Source: Balanoglossus misakiensis (Eukaryota; Hemichordata). From it: a stretch of DNA of 64,000 nt. The stretch spans positions 11,036,001-11,100,000 of the forward strand of contig CM082592.2 in the NCBI GenBank assembly GCA_040954595.2, given 5' to 3'. The notes under the pieces are model-generated. The model did not search any database and was not told where the DNA came from. It saw only the letters and a list, made by a program, of their open reading frames with translations. Made by a program: the position numbers and the translations under genes. Below, piece by piece: positions 50,101-62,200 of this stretch; within the stretch, counting starts at the first letter, position 1; each line of letters starts with the position of its first letter.

Positions 50101-53100
50101 TTTTTCAAAATAGCAGGGACCGAAAATTCACGAAGAGAAATATTTTCAAGTCCAATGTTTCTGGACACCCATGACGTCATATGACAGAAACCTGGGAAGA
50201 CACTTGCTCTCCAATCTTAGACACTGTCTCCATGTCGATGACGAAATAAGTAAGACCAACCTTATGTTTCAGTCAGCTCTTTGAATTTCCTATTTTAATA
50301 ACTAGCATGGCTTTCATTGGCAGTGGACAAGGCTCGTGAAATTAAATCAATTACGTCTAATTTTAAATGAACCACCATTTTTAAGATCAGATCACATGAC
50401 ATAAAACGTAGAGAAGGACAAGTCAGACGATGAGATTTCATTCTGACAACGGGAAGCCGCAGTGGGATTTCCCGCCAACATCAATGGACTCTATCGTATC
50501 CGCAGATCTCGAGGTATGTATGTTTGATCATCCTCGAGAACATGGCAGCCATATTCGCGTTGCAACTAATTTATTATTTATATGTTCAATATTTACTTAC
50601 TTCTGTGTTCACCGCCAGTGAAAACCATCTGATACTCGCCCTTCGACGAGGCACGTTCACATATGATATTTTTCGTTTGAAAGTAAACTCGTGAAAATAA
50701 TGTGACAATTTGACTGCAGTGGGACTTTAACGTTACCAGTATCGATCTAGGCGGAATTATTGGCCTAAAATTTCACTGCCTGCCATCGAACAAGTAATTT
50801 ATGACGTCAAAGATATACGTGCTTTTATGTGCAGGTTCTTTTCTCCGTTCGGAACGACGAGCAACCATCGATCAAATCGTTTCGATTGATTAGATTTCTT
50901 CGGTAGATAATCAACTACGTCATACAAAAATGGATTTGCGGAGGCCATGGCGGGGTGTTCAGTCCGACGTGAAATGCGAACTTCATATCATAGACTGGTC
51001 ACGCGCTGTACATCGTTCAACTTTGTAAGGACGCCCTCTCTATCGAGAAAATCAAACTGTCGGAAGTAATACATCTACTCAAGTACACATCTGCCATGGA
51101 CTCTGATAACTATGCATTCAGTAGATCAATTAAACAGCTGGGATCAACATCGCAGAATATTCTAAACTTAGGGTAGAGGATAATCAACGGACATTTGATG
51201 AACGATGGAGGGTAGGGTCACAATCATTTTTCGTGCAACATAGGGACGAGGAGAAGGGTTGACAAATAGTGTCAATAAGTACACCCTGAGGATATTGATG
51301 GTGTTCCATTGAACCCCCACCCCACCCCTTTCGTAACAGAGCCCCACATTTATATGCACGCGATGGTTTTTCCACCAGTGTGTTAGAGTATCTAGGGCGC
51401 CCTCTCTCAGTATATGGACAGTGTATCAATAGGCTGTACGTGACACGCGTAAGCTCCGGGGATGATAGAGAGAATAGTTGTGAACATGCTTTATATTCTA
51501 AATGAAATAGCAGTTGTTATTCCAAACGACACCTTTGTATTGGTGCCAGCCATGCATGTATACATGTATTAAGAATACAAACGTTTCTACTTGAAAGCAA
51601 ATTGGCTTCACAGAACTATGCAGACACAGTTGTGAGACTTGGGGTTTGAGAGGAAAAAGGCCTGTCAACTATTAAATGAATTGAAAATCCCGACAGTGAA
51701 TCTCGACAGTTTTTACGTTTGATGTATTGAATGTTATGATTCCCGCACCAGCTGTTGTGTAGCAGCTTTTCTGTGGGTTAAGCCTCTACTGTTCCTGTAA
51801 TCCGACCTTTGTTGCTAATATTTATTTTAATTCATATTAATGCAGAAATATTTCCCAAAGCTACGCTGTTTCATTATTAATATGGCGAGTATATGCTGTT
51901 CCGATTCATCTTCGGAATATTTCACGAACCTGTACAACTAGTACCAATCGAGTAGAGAGAGAAAGTTGTATCGATACATTATCGTCATTTTTGAACTTTT
52001 TCGCACTCGGAGATAGCAACTGGCTGGAAGAGATACAATGAAATGAAAAATTTAATGTATCTCCTAATATCTCAGAGTATCTGTATTTGCAGTTATAATT
52101 GATATCAAAAGTCACTTGAGCGCATTGGATTATCGATTTTAAAAAAAGAGTAGTGACGTGTTTGATTTTCTATCTGCACAGCTATTTTTATCCCGACTTT
52201 TCGAATAAAGCGACATGGAACAATCTGGTTATGAATAGAGCATTGATGGGTGACGTCATCAGCTGTCAGTGACGTCGTCTCATTAGGATAGCACTACTCG
52301 ATAAGCGTTTTTAATCGGGGTGTCTCGACAGTGGAAACTTCTTTCAGCATTTGAATGAAAATGTGGGTTATAGAGAGAGTGTAATGAGAATCCGATATAA
52401 CTTTGGGGGTGGGGGTACAGGGGAACATGAGTTTTTACAAACGGCCGAGTAATTAACAATTGCTCAAATTGTTGCTCGATTTTTCCATGCTGTAATCGAA
52501 AAATAAATCCAAAATTTCCCAAGGCGCTCCCCGCTCACGGATATTAATTCGAGATATAAAGTAACACACACAATCGTGTGAATTAAAATTGAGATGTTAT
52601 TCAACTAATAAGATTACGACCAAATAATCTCAATGATTAGTCGCTGAAATAAAATGAAATAAACCTCGTCAAATCAACGGCAACGACCACGTGAATTAGT
52701 TGTCACGAATTTTCAGGTCCGAGTCAGAAAACCAGAATGGCATATTTTCTGTTTTTAATAGATTTAATAGCATCTACTTCATGGAACGTGCCAGGTTATG
52801 AGACCAATCGACCCTAGGGGTTTTCTCGAGACTCAGTTCGACTCTTTGGAGCTATGAGTTTGTGACTTCCACTAAAAAAAACGTATGTTTTCGGTTTCTG
52901 GGCGAGTTTCAAATGGCGATCAGATTTCAGGATGTCCTCGCATCACAGGGTAGAAATTTGGGCACGGCAACGACGCTGGAATCCTGTGTCTGTTAATAAG
53001 TAGACGGAAGATGCTCAGCTTATGTCAACTTCAGTGCGCTCTTAGGTTAGGTATAAACCAGAAGATACAGGGGTGATAACAGGTATTCCGTGTTTGAATG

Positions 53101-53235
53101 ATAACATCACTTAGTAACTGGCGATGATGATAGATACACTGGGATAATATGTAAACGATTTTGTGTGCTGACTTCACAACTACAAACGTGTTGTAAAAAG
53201 CAGACCAAAAACTGAAGGACATCGGAGTCGCGCCC

Positions 53236-56200
53236 ATGGCGGATTTTGGTTCTCTGTCAGACATCGGTAGTTCGGACCAAGAATTGCAGCCTTTGAAAGC
53301 CAGCCATAGTCAAACATTGCACAGCGAGGTATGGTTTTTTATTCTTTTTTCGATCCTGCTTTTAAAAGAGTTTATACACCAGCTGTGATTATTTGGCGGA
53401 CAACAAGAGTGGACGGCCATTTTCAAATACAAGGGCGCTTGTGTTTACCAATGGAGATTCCGAGCGAGAGAAGGTTTTTTAAAGTTTCGCGATTTGCACA
53501 ACAAAGGCTAGAAAGGGGAAGCCAATGGGTGAAAGTTACGCGTTGTCGACTGTCGCTGTCATGCGTAATAGCGAAAATTCCGACCCAACGCACACCCTGC
53601 ATAGCTCACCGCGATCGAATGTAATTATACCAACACGGTTCTCCAAATGTCAAGCGGTTGTATCTTTTGTCGACCGTAGCACCCGGGCTCGTGGATTTTA
53701 AGTATTTCTCGGTCTCGACGGACAACTGTCGCCGATCAGTGTTCCCTTTTGGCCAGCACCGCGGAGCAAGTCACTTTACCATGTTGTTGTATAGACGGTA
53801 TGCGCGGTAATACGTTGTGCCATGTCGTTGATTTGTATGAAGCGTAGAAAGAGTCGTGAAGAGGACTATCGGGTTCGGAACGAAACGGTACGTTCCTTTT
53901 AGTTCCCTTATATCATATTGGCATAAGTTCTATACTTCTGGCCCGGTGGTTTCATACGGCTATGGTCGTGATTTTATGCTACCTGCTGTACGTGCCTAAA
54001 GGGAAACACCACCATTGTTTGTGCCGATCGTGGCAGACGTGGTAAATAGGCCACAACCCACTCAGCCGTCCATGTAAATCGGTTTGTTTAATGTCTTTGG
54101 TGTCACCGACTGACCCGGGGTAAGTGTAATCAACATTAGCGCTGGCTGGCGTCTCGTGTTTAACAAGCATTCCCCAAATTCTAACTGGTGAAATAATGGT
54201 CGAGTATATAATGTTCATTCCAACGAAGCTACATGCAGCGTTTAGTCAGTTTACACCAGCTACCAGTAATGTTGTCAAATCTCTTCAGGGTCAGTCTCAC
54301 GAGTAAATATTTTGTGAGACGGGTAAACTGAAAACTTTCAATTATTGGAGTACAATCACGGTCAGTGGAGTGACTGTGGTACAATTAACACACAAAAAAC
54401 TGCGTCAGCTGAAAAATACTTCTCGTCTTACTTAATAGCTATCGGTGAAATGTCGCGAGGTTTTAAATCATCGGTAATGTGGTAGCGGAAGCGTATAACT
54501 TATGGTCAGCAGACCGACATACATCATGGTCTTGTCAAAAACATGAGCATATACACAGACAAACAATAGCAACCTATGACCTATGAGTGTTTCATTACCC
54601 CATGTAAAAGACACCAGCCTGAAGGTATAGGTTTTCGTTGGGAGTGTGTCTTTCCTTATAGAAACGTATGGAAATTGCTTTTTTTCGTACAAAAATTCTA
54701 CAAATAGCTGTCAGAAACCAGTTATAGTGCTTTTGTCATGAATAATACGCGACTTCTCGCATGCTGTGGACTAGATTGTTACCCTTGTAGTATTCGAATA
54801 GCACACGACATAAATGCAAGTCGTGGTCATCAGTGTCACAGCGGGACAAGCGGCCACATGTCACCATCACAACTCATGAAACCTTGTCACTCTCTTTCGG
54901 GTTCCAACATGCCATTCTGAATCGGTGCCAGAAACTGGCGACCCCAAAATTGTCACAGATATCAGTATTTCCAGTTGCCTATGTGGTGTCATATGCAGCA
55001 AGCTAACACGTGCAAATAACTACACACCGTCGTTCCTTCCTAATTATCATTTTGACTGCCAGGATGACGTAACTGTTGTATTTATCGCTGTGCTGTACAG
55101 ATAAGACTGGGTCCGCTTGTATATAACTCATAATACTCCCCCAGAGATATGTGTATTTTAATTCACAATTTTTAAATGTATTATTCGTAGTTTCTTAATC
55201 ATATAAAATTGCTGCATGCAGTATGAATATAATTGATATTGATATGACCTGGTGGTGGATATGGACGCGGGGTTCCATGTAAATAACACGTGCACATGTG
55301 TGACCTGGTTATTTGAGCCACTGGAAAGACTTTACATTTCGAAGTTCTGCAACTTGACTGATTTTTGAAATATACTCTGGGCGTGCACCATAGTGTGCTC
55401 TCTTCAAGACAGTTATATTACGTGTTTACCGGCGTCTTAATATTATCTTGGGGCTTTGTTAGATTATGCGTTGCCATGTATTGTCTGCTGTCATTATGGG
55501 ATTAACGTTGTTTAAGGGAGCTATGTGGGGTGGGCGTTTACTTTAAAGAACAGCTGGTAAAGTCAACAGGTTTTTTCTTCTAACCGTTCACAGTTAGTTA
55601 CAAGTTTCAATAATCATTAACTATATCTGACATAAGTGGGGTATGAACTAATATTAGCCTGTATCAATGCATTTAACAATGCGAGTGATGTTGCCTGAAG
55701 CTACGAATTCCTTGTACATGTATATGATCAATATACCTTCTACGTTATTGTTGGATTCCAGCGTTTAAAAATTCGCTCTTTTCATTGTTTTCTCCAAGGT
55801 CTGTCTCTAGTCCAACCATGATTATTTTTTACATAACTATTTGTATCCTAACAATTGTACAGGTATTTCATTGCTTTTGCGCCAGTAAACAGAAGCAGAG
55901 TACGCCTGCGCATATTCGAAGAGATTTTCCGCTTGTTTACCAACATGGTGACAACCGTCACCTTTCTCGCGAATATTTATGACGCGTGCATAATTTGATA
56001 CGATTTTGTGGTGAGGGCGTGGTCACTTAGCAACCGAGGCGGTTACGATACGAGAAAATACATGATCGTGGAATTTCGCTTACCTAGTTACGAACTGTCA
56101 CAACTTGATTTCGTCCACACGATAGCTGAAAAGTCAGAAGCTTCCGGTCCAGCAATTGACGGGAGTCTGGGAAAAAAGCAGAATCCAATAATTTGTTGAA

Positions 56201-59200
56201 CTAATCGAATCAGATTAAGACGGAGATGACGGCAAGGGTTCGAAATAACGCTAAAAATTACATTCCAATTTCCCCGCACCGTAACTGACGCGAATTCCTT
56301 CAATTACAGAAGTAGCGTGTTAACCTCTTGAACACCAGAGATTATCACTGCAGTAAGCCTCGCTCAGATTAAATTGTCGTCCAGGGAAGCTCTTGCTCGA
56401 AATTTAAAACCGAATACGTAAACCCGCATATATATTTATGCGCAAGGCGGATTTTTGGTTTTAAAAAATTGTATGGTATTTTTATCGATAAAAAACTATT
56501 TACATGGATCAGTGATCTATAATATAGACGGAACAAATGAATGAAATCGATCCGGTTGTGTATAAATTAATTAATGCGTCCTTGAATCTGCATAATTGCG
56601 TCAATCGGTGAAATGGATAGGACTTGGGATGATGCGGAGTCCTTACCAACACATGTTATTGTCTGGCTAACGTTGAAGCTAATTGAGGAAGTAAATACTA
56701 ACAATGTTTGAATGCTCAGGCCTCATAAATCACATTGTTTTGTCGTTTGTTCACCCAGAAGTCATGGAACGTTTCTCAGATTTCTGACTTCCTGTTGAGC
56801 AAATTCAAGCCTCTGTTCCGCTATCGCCAATACCCGGCATGCATTGCTGCCGTCGCCATCTTTTATTTTGTTGTGTATCCATAAAAAGGGAAGAATTTTC
56901 AGAGTGTAGTATAATATAAATAATAAAGCCTTTAGAAAGAGAATACTCAAAATACATCTACATTCCTGACAGGATCAGATCGTGATTACTGTCGTTGGAA
57001 TTGGCGTATTCGGAGTTTAAAAACCAAGTTATTATGCGAAAGGGAAGTAAGCTGGCCGTCTACTTTGATATTTATGAAACAAATTACAAGCCTGTGTTCG
57101 CTTGGCTTATCAGAATGTGCATCGTAATCCTACAATATCATTTTATTAACTTCAATCAACCACATGCCTTGACATATAGAACATTACAGTAGTGTGTTGC
57201 TTAAAATTAGATAAACAGCTTGATCCAGTCTGGTTACATTTCGACCGTGTGGACTTCGTCTGTCGTCTGCTATGGGACAGAACATGGCTAATACAATTAG
57301 CCAAAAATGCCAAAAACTCTGCAGCTGGAACTTTATATCATTACAAGTTATACTTCCTGCCACACGCAAAAACGCACATACTTGTTTCCATGGCCTTGAG
57401 AGATCCAAGAGTCTTATTCACATCCGTTTTAGTACGCACACTCTCTCTTATTACACCATCGTAACATCAGAACGGTCGATCGTGTCTCATCATGTTACTG
57501 ACATAACATCTCTTATGAACGACGTGAACGGAATAACTGAACTCCGCGCACCCGGAAAGTACAGACCATCTCGGTTCCCCCCTGTCAAAATCCGCATCGC
57601 ATGTCGCCCGCCTGGAATGGATTGGCTTAGAAAACACCTACGGGACTTCGTGAACTACTTTGTTGGTTCTGGTAAGAGTGACTGTTCGGAGGGCGTCGCC
57701 GCCACCAAGCAAGAAAGCACACCACCATCGGTAACTTGTAAACTTGGCTATATTATTTCAAAGCTGGTGTGGTTCATACGTCACACAAAATTGGTTACAG
57801 GGTTGCTTAAATTTAGAAACTCGACTCAAGTTTATTCTCACATGATTCTCATTTCCATACCTTTGCTCGGATGAGACCCCGGGTCACATCTAAGTATAGG
57901 TATGGGTGTGACTTTTAGTTTGGAACACAATAAGTACATTGTACTATTTTAATAATTTCAATAGGGTTACGTCAAAGAAAACGACCGCGACGTCATTGGG
58001 TGAACTTGATTTCAATGATGACAGACAATGAAAAAAACATGTTTTCAATCTTCATTTCATCCCAAACAAATGCACACAATACCATAGAGCACTCATAACA
58101 TTATTAGTTCGTTTCCTCCAATGCAAGTGAATCAGACACTGATATGAACCAAAAAAACAAGCCAACACATGATCCTCCGAAAATAGACGCCAACTTATCA
58201 TACGGCGTCCCCTCTCTAACATAGAAAGCCTCGACGCGACCTTTTGACTTCAATCTAAACAGTGGATACTGCTAGAGTTCGGTACCATCATCTCCGTGGT
58301 ACCATGGAAAAGGAACATTTCGAAGACTGGCCATGCAGCGAAAACAATGCAATGTGTTCGATGAATGCGCTTCAATTTAGAAGGATTCGCCGTGATGTGC
58401 GAGGAAGAGCGAGATTGGCCGACGATTAGAAACTCTTTTATCTCATTGTCACGGTCGATAAATGTGTCCAAGGAGAGCGGCTGAAAGATTGGGGAATCTT
58501 TAGTGGTAGATTCGTGGTTTGAGCAGACATCTGAGTTGGCGACATGCCTTCATCAACTGCTGTAGATGTAGGTTGACGTCACTGGCATCACGATACGTTG
58601 GCAGCTGCGACTTGTGTGCGCCAAAGCGAGAATATTTGTTTGGTAGACCACGTATATACCATATAGGAAGTCTGTCATTTCGTACTGAAATTAATTTTAA
58701 ATATTTTCTCTTTTACTTCCTCAGAGGGACCATGGACTGTACACAACGAAGATCACCCTTGCACCACACATTCGGCGAGGCGGAGGGTCTGACGGACACG
58801 GCGAAAGTCATGGCGGTGGATTCGATTTCATGGAATCGTATACGGACACAGAGTATAGTTACCAAAGACACAGTACACGAACTATCATAGCACTAATCGT
58901 TGCTATAATAATAGTCGCCGCCATTTTGGGCGCAGTTTTATTTAGTATGTACGTCTTCAACGAAAGTAGCAGTAAGTACGATTTAATGTCTGTCTGCATT
59001 TGTTCGTCTGTACCTTCTCTCTCGAATACATGTAAACACACGCGTTTTCATTCTAAAATAGGCTTGACGCGAAAGTTTTATGACCAACCCCCTTTTTAGT
59101 AAATCAAATATAACATTTCTCTTGTCCTCGACAAATTCTGTAATACATGTATTTCAGAAAACATCCAATTCATGTGAAGGTCACTATGTCAGGAATTATT

Positions 59201-62200
59201 GATAAAATAATAATTCGAATTCTGATTTCGCCGTATAAATTCAGAACACTAGGGAGTATATAGTGATTTCGATTTGACTGGACGGATGAAAGGGTAAAGT
59301 GTTGTGTACACGAATGTTAAATTGGATTTGCTACCAATTGAAACGTTTGACTTCTCCCAGTCGTCGATTTGGGTCTACGAGAGATGCATTTATAGCAAAG
59401 CGGAATTACTCTTCTTGTGTAGGTTTCAAAAAAAGACCCATTACCTCACAGAATTACGGCTCTGTTTTATGAACGCCATGTGGTTGCCATGGTTATGATT
59501 GTCGTTGGCGTCGATGACGGAAACCAATGCAAGCGACATCCGAGAGAAATTTGGCGTTATCGGCACTCAGAAACTAATTTCTAATGCACCAAACAATTAC
59601 TCAAAACCTAAAATACCGACCAAAATAACTAAACAGTGAAATAACTGAGATTGTGCTTGAAATCTTAAAAACAACCCCGATGCCAACATTATTACAGACT
59701 AAACTAAAATTATACATAAAATCGTGCTGCTGTCAGCGCGTTCACTCGTAGGCGAAAAAAATATTGCCAAAAATAATGTGATATCATTTGATGAAAAATG
59801 AATTGACATTTGTCCGTATCATGTCAGAGAACAGTTTCTGCGTGGGCGTACCAAATGATGTAATTTCAACACAGACTATACACGCAATCCAAGCGGTATG
59901 CTTTCACTATTGTTGACGTTGTAAACGACATATGTCCACCCTTTACAATGTCCATGTTTTTAAATATCGAGGGAGTCCCATGAAATAAGTTAACCTCTGA
60001 AAAATAGAGTTTTTTTAACCAAGAGGTAAAGGGAATGCCAAAATGTCTGGGTTATCATTCTGGGTCCAAATATTCTAACCAGATACCATGAAATAGAAAT
60101 GTGCGATTTTTGGATTATACGAGTGTCAGCATACCCACTTAGTGTTCTTTAAATAACCCATGCCCCCATTTTATTCGTCATTGTACGTTTACCCTTTAAT
60201 TGGTATATATATCTTCCGGATATTGGCCATTTCACTTGGTAATAAATATAGCACATCGCGATAATGTCATTGTGGATGTCTTTAGCGGACAAATTAACAT
60301 TTCATTATTTTCTGTGACCTTTCACAGATGGGGAACACCATTCGACATGTGCTGTCGCCTAAAGTGGGGTTCTGACACCATCTTGTTGTTAACAGCACAA
60401 AGTCTATCGTTTATGACTCTACCTTGATGAAAATCTCTTAACCCCTCAACTTGTCAACAATACATTACATTTGTACGGTGTAAAATTCACCCTTTGTAAA
60501 CACCTAAACGTGTGCGCTCGGCTGTAACTATACGACGGGGGTTTTATATTGCAATATGGTCAAACGGAATAATCTTAATGTGACATGGCATGTCGTTCTG
60601 TTCTGACAAGCCCAATCTGTTAAATTGCTATGAGAATTAACATACGCGTGGTCGTGTTTCACTCACTACAATTTACCAGCAAAATAACTAAGCCATTCGT
60701 TGAGGGCACCCGCCTAAGGCCAAACTAACCGCATTCACTAGAGATATTCACGCTAATCTCAATGCAGTAACCCTGTCGAGTCGATTTGCAACTGTCCAAA
60801 GCAAAATGGGATTGAAATGTCACGATACCACACGGTGTCGGTGGGCGGACGTTATAAAAAAAACTTTTCAATATAAAACTACATTATCGTGCGGCGCCTT
60901 TATGAAGGTTTGGCAGTCGTAAAACTTTCACTGGTTTTGATCAATTTTGACTGTCGTGATAGGAATTGTAGCTGCGTTGGTTTTATTCTGATACCATGCA
61001 GCAACACAGGGAAATTTATTATGAGAGACAGGGTCGATTTCGAATTGCAGCACTTAGCCTACATTCTATAATGACGACTGACGTCACGACAGAAGACAAA
61101 TATCAAGACTTGATTTTAAGAGACTAACTTTGATCAAACTCTTTCCAGATATTGAAATACCACCCACCAAGCCACCAGTAATTATTGGAGAAAATTCAAC
61201 TCTAACAATCGAACAGTCACTACAGATCACATCCGATTGGCTGCTTTCGCAACGGAACAGCCAATACGGTTGGAGCAGTACACCGCAGGTTCTGGTGGCA
61301 CTTCGGCTGAGCAGGCCGGATTGGTTCGTGGACGAGAGTCGAACACCTGGTATTCAGGAAATGAATACGCAACTTAGTATTAAACAGATGAATACAGAAC
61401 TGTTGGAAGAAATGTTGCCGGTGGCAGAGTAAGTTTTCTTTGGTCTCAGTCACGGTGCCTTGCATCATAGCTACTGTTAAAGCCCCACTGCCACGTATAG
61501 CATATTTGTAATCGATAAAACGCTGAATTTTACTATTTTTTCTGTATTTCAGCCGTAAAGATGACGAAGTGCGTTATAAGGACCTACGGATGCCAGCGGG
61601 CCATTTAGCCATGTATGTAAATGCCCTGGTGTCATCCTGCCAGAATCCGGCGGATTTCCACAAATATGATATGACATACTCGTTGGTGGTGGACATGCAG
61701 GTCTTTGCAGATGAAGGAAACAGCAATTATTACTACAAAAGTTTGGCGCTTATAGCACTTTGCAATTCGGATGCCAGGGTGCTGAATGAAGACATTGCTG
61801 ACGTCAAAGATGCCCAGCTGTCAGATGGAAGCTACCGACATGGAATAGGTTCGTTCACCAGAAATGTTAATGTCACAGAACTATTATGTAATTGTTGATC
61901 AGGATGTTTTCACTGTTTTTGAAACACCTGACACCAATTCTTACAACTAAATATAGTATCTTTCTTTCGTAGATGTTGTAGACGTAAAATTCTGTACATG
62001 CGCTCTGGTCAGTCGTGTTGTTTTCACCATGGAAACCAAGACACCAGTGACTGTGGTATGACACAATGCTAAACCACAGACAAAGGGATGGTTTCTGTAG
62101 CAGCACTTTTTTACCGTTACTAGTAACAGAAAACCATAAATATTAACATAATGTCTCATTTTGTCAAAACAGATGCCACGTCGATGGTTGTGGTGGCGCT

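Larger units (their letters stand above)
33900..53200. other. About 19 kb non-coding interval, no supported gene
   Basis: All open frames here are short (mostly 60-140 codons), lack recognisable domains, and overlap on both strands, so I annotate none as genes. The interval is AT-rich with scattered CpG-richer patches (about 35160-35560 and 43600-44100). It contains isolated factor-like motifs and a few possible non-coding first exons, listed separately. It could serve as the upstream regulatory domain of the right-hand gene. Confidence 0.5.

Noticed and set aside
57272-57874. 200-codon plus-strand ORF in intron 1 of the anchored paralogue
   Set aside because: It has some protein-like sequence and an internal GTAAGA donor-like site, but the phase does not match the flanking exons and no family is recognisable. 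Probably chance, though it is the longest non-repeat ORF in the window.
60889-61071. Short ORF just upstream of exon 3 of the anchored paralogue, considered as a signal-peptide exon
   Set aside because: It has no usable phase 1 donor and its hydrophobic part is not an N-terminal signal peptide. The exon at 58725-58971 fits better.
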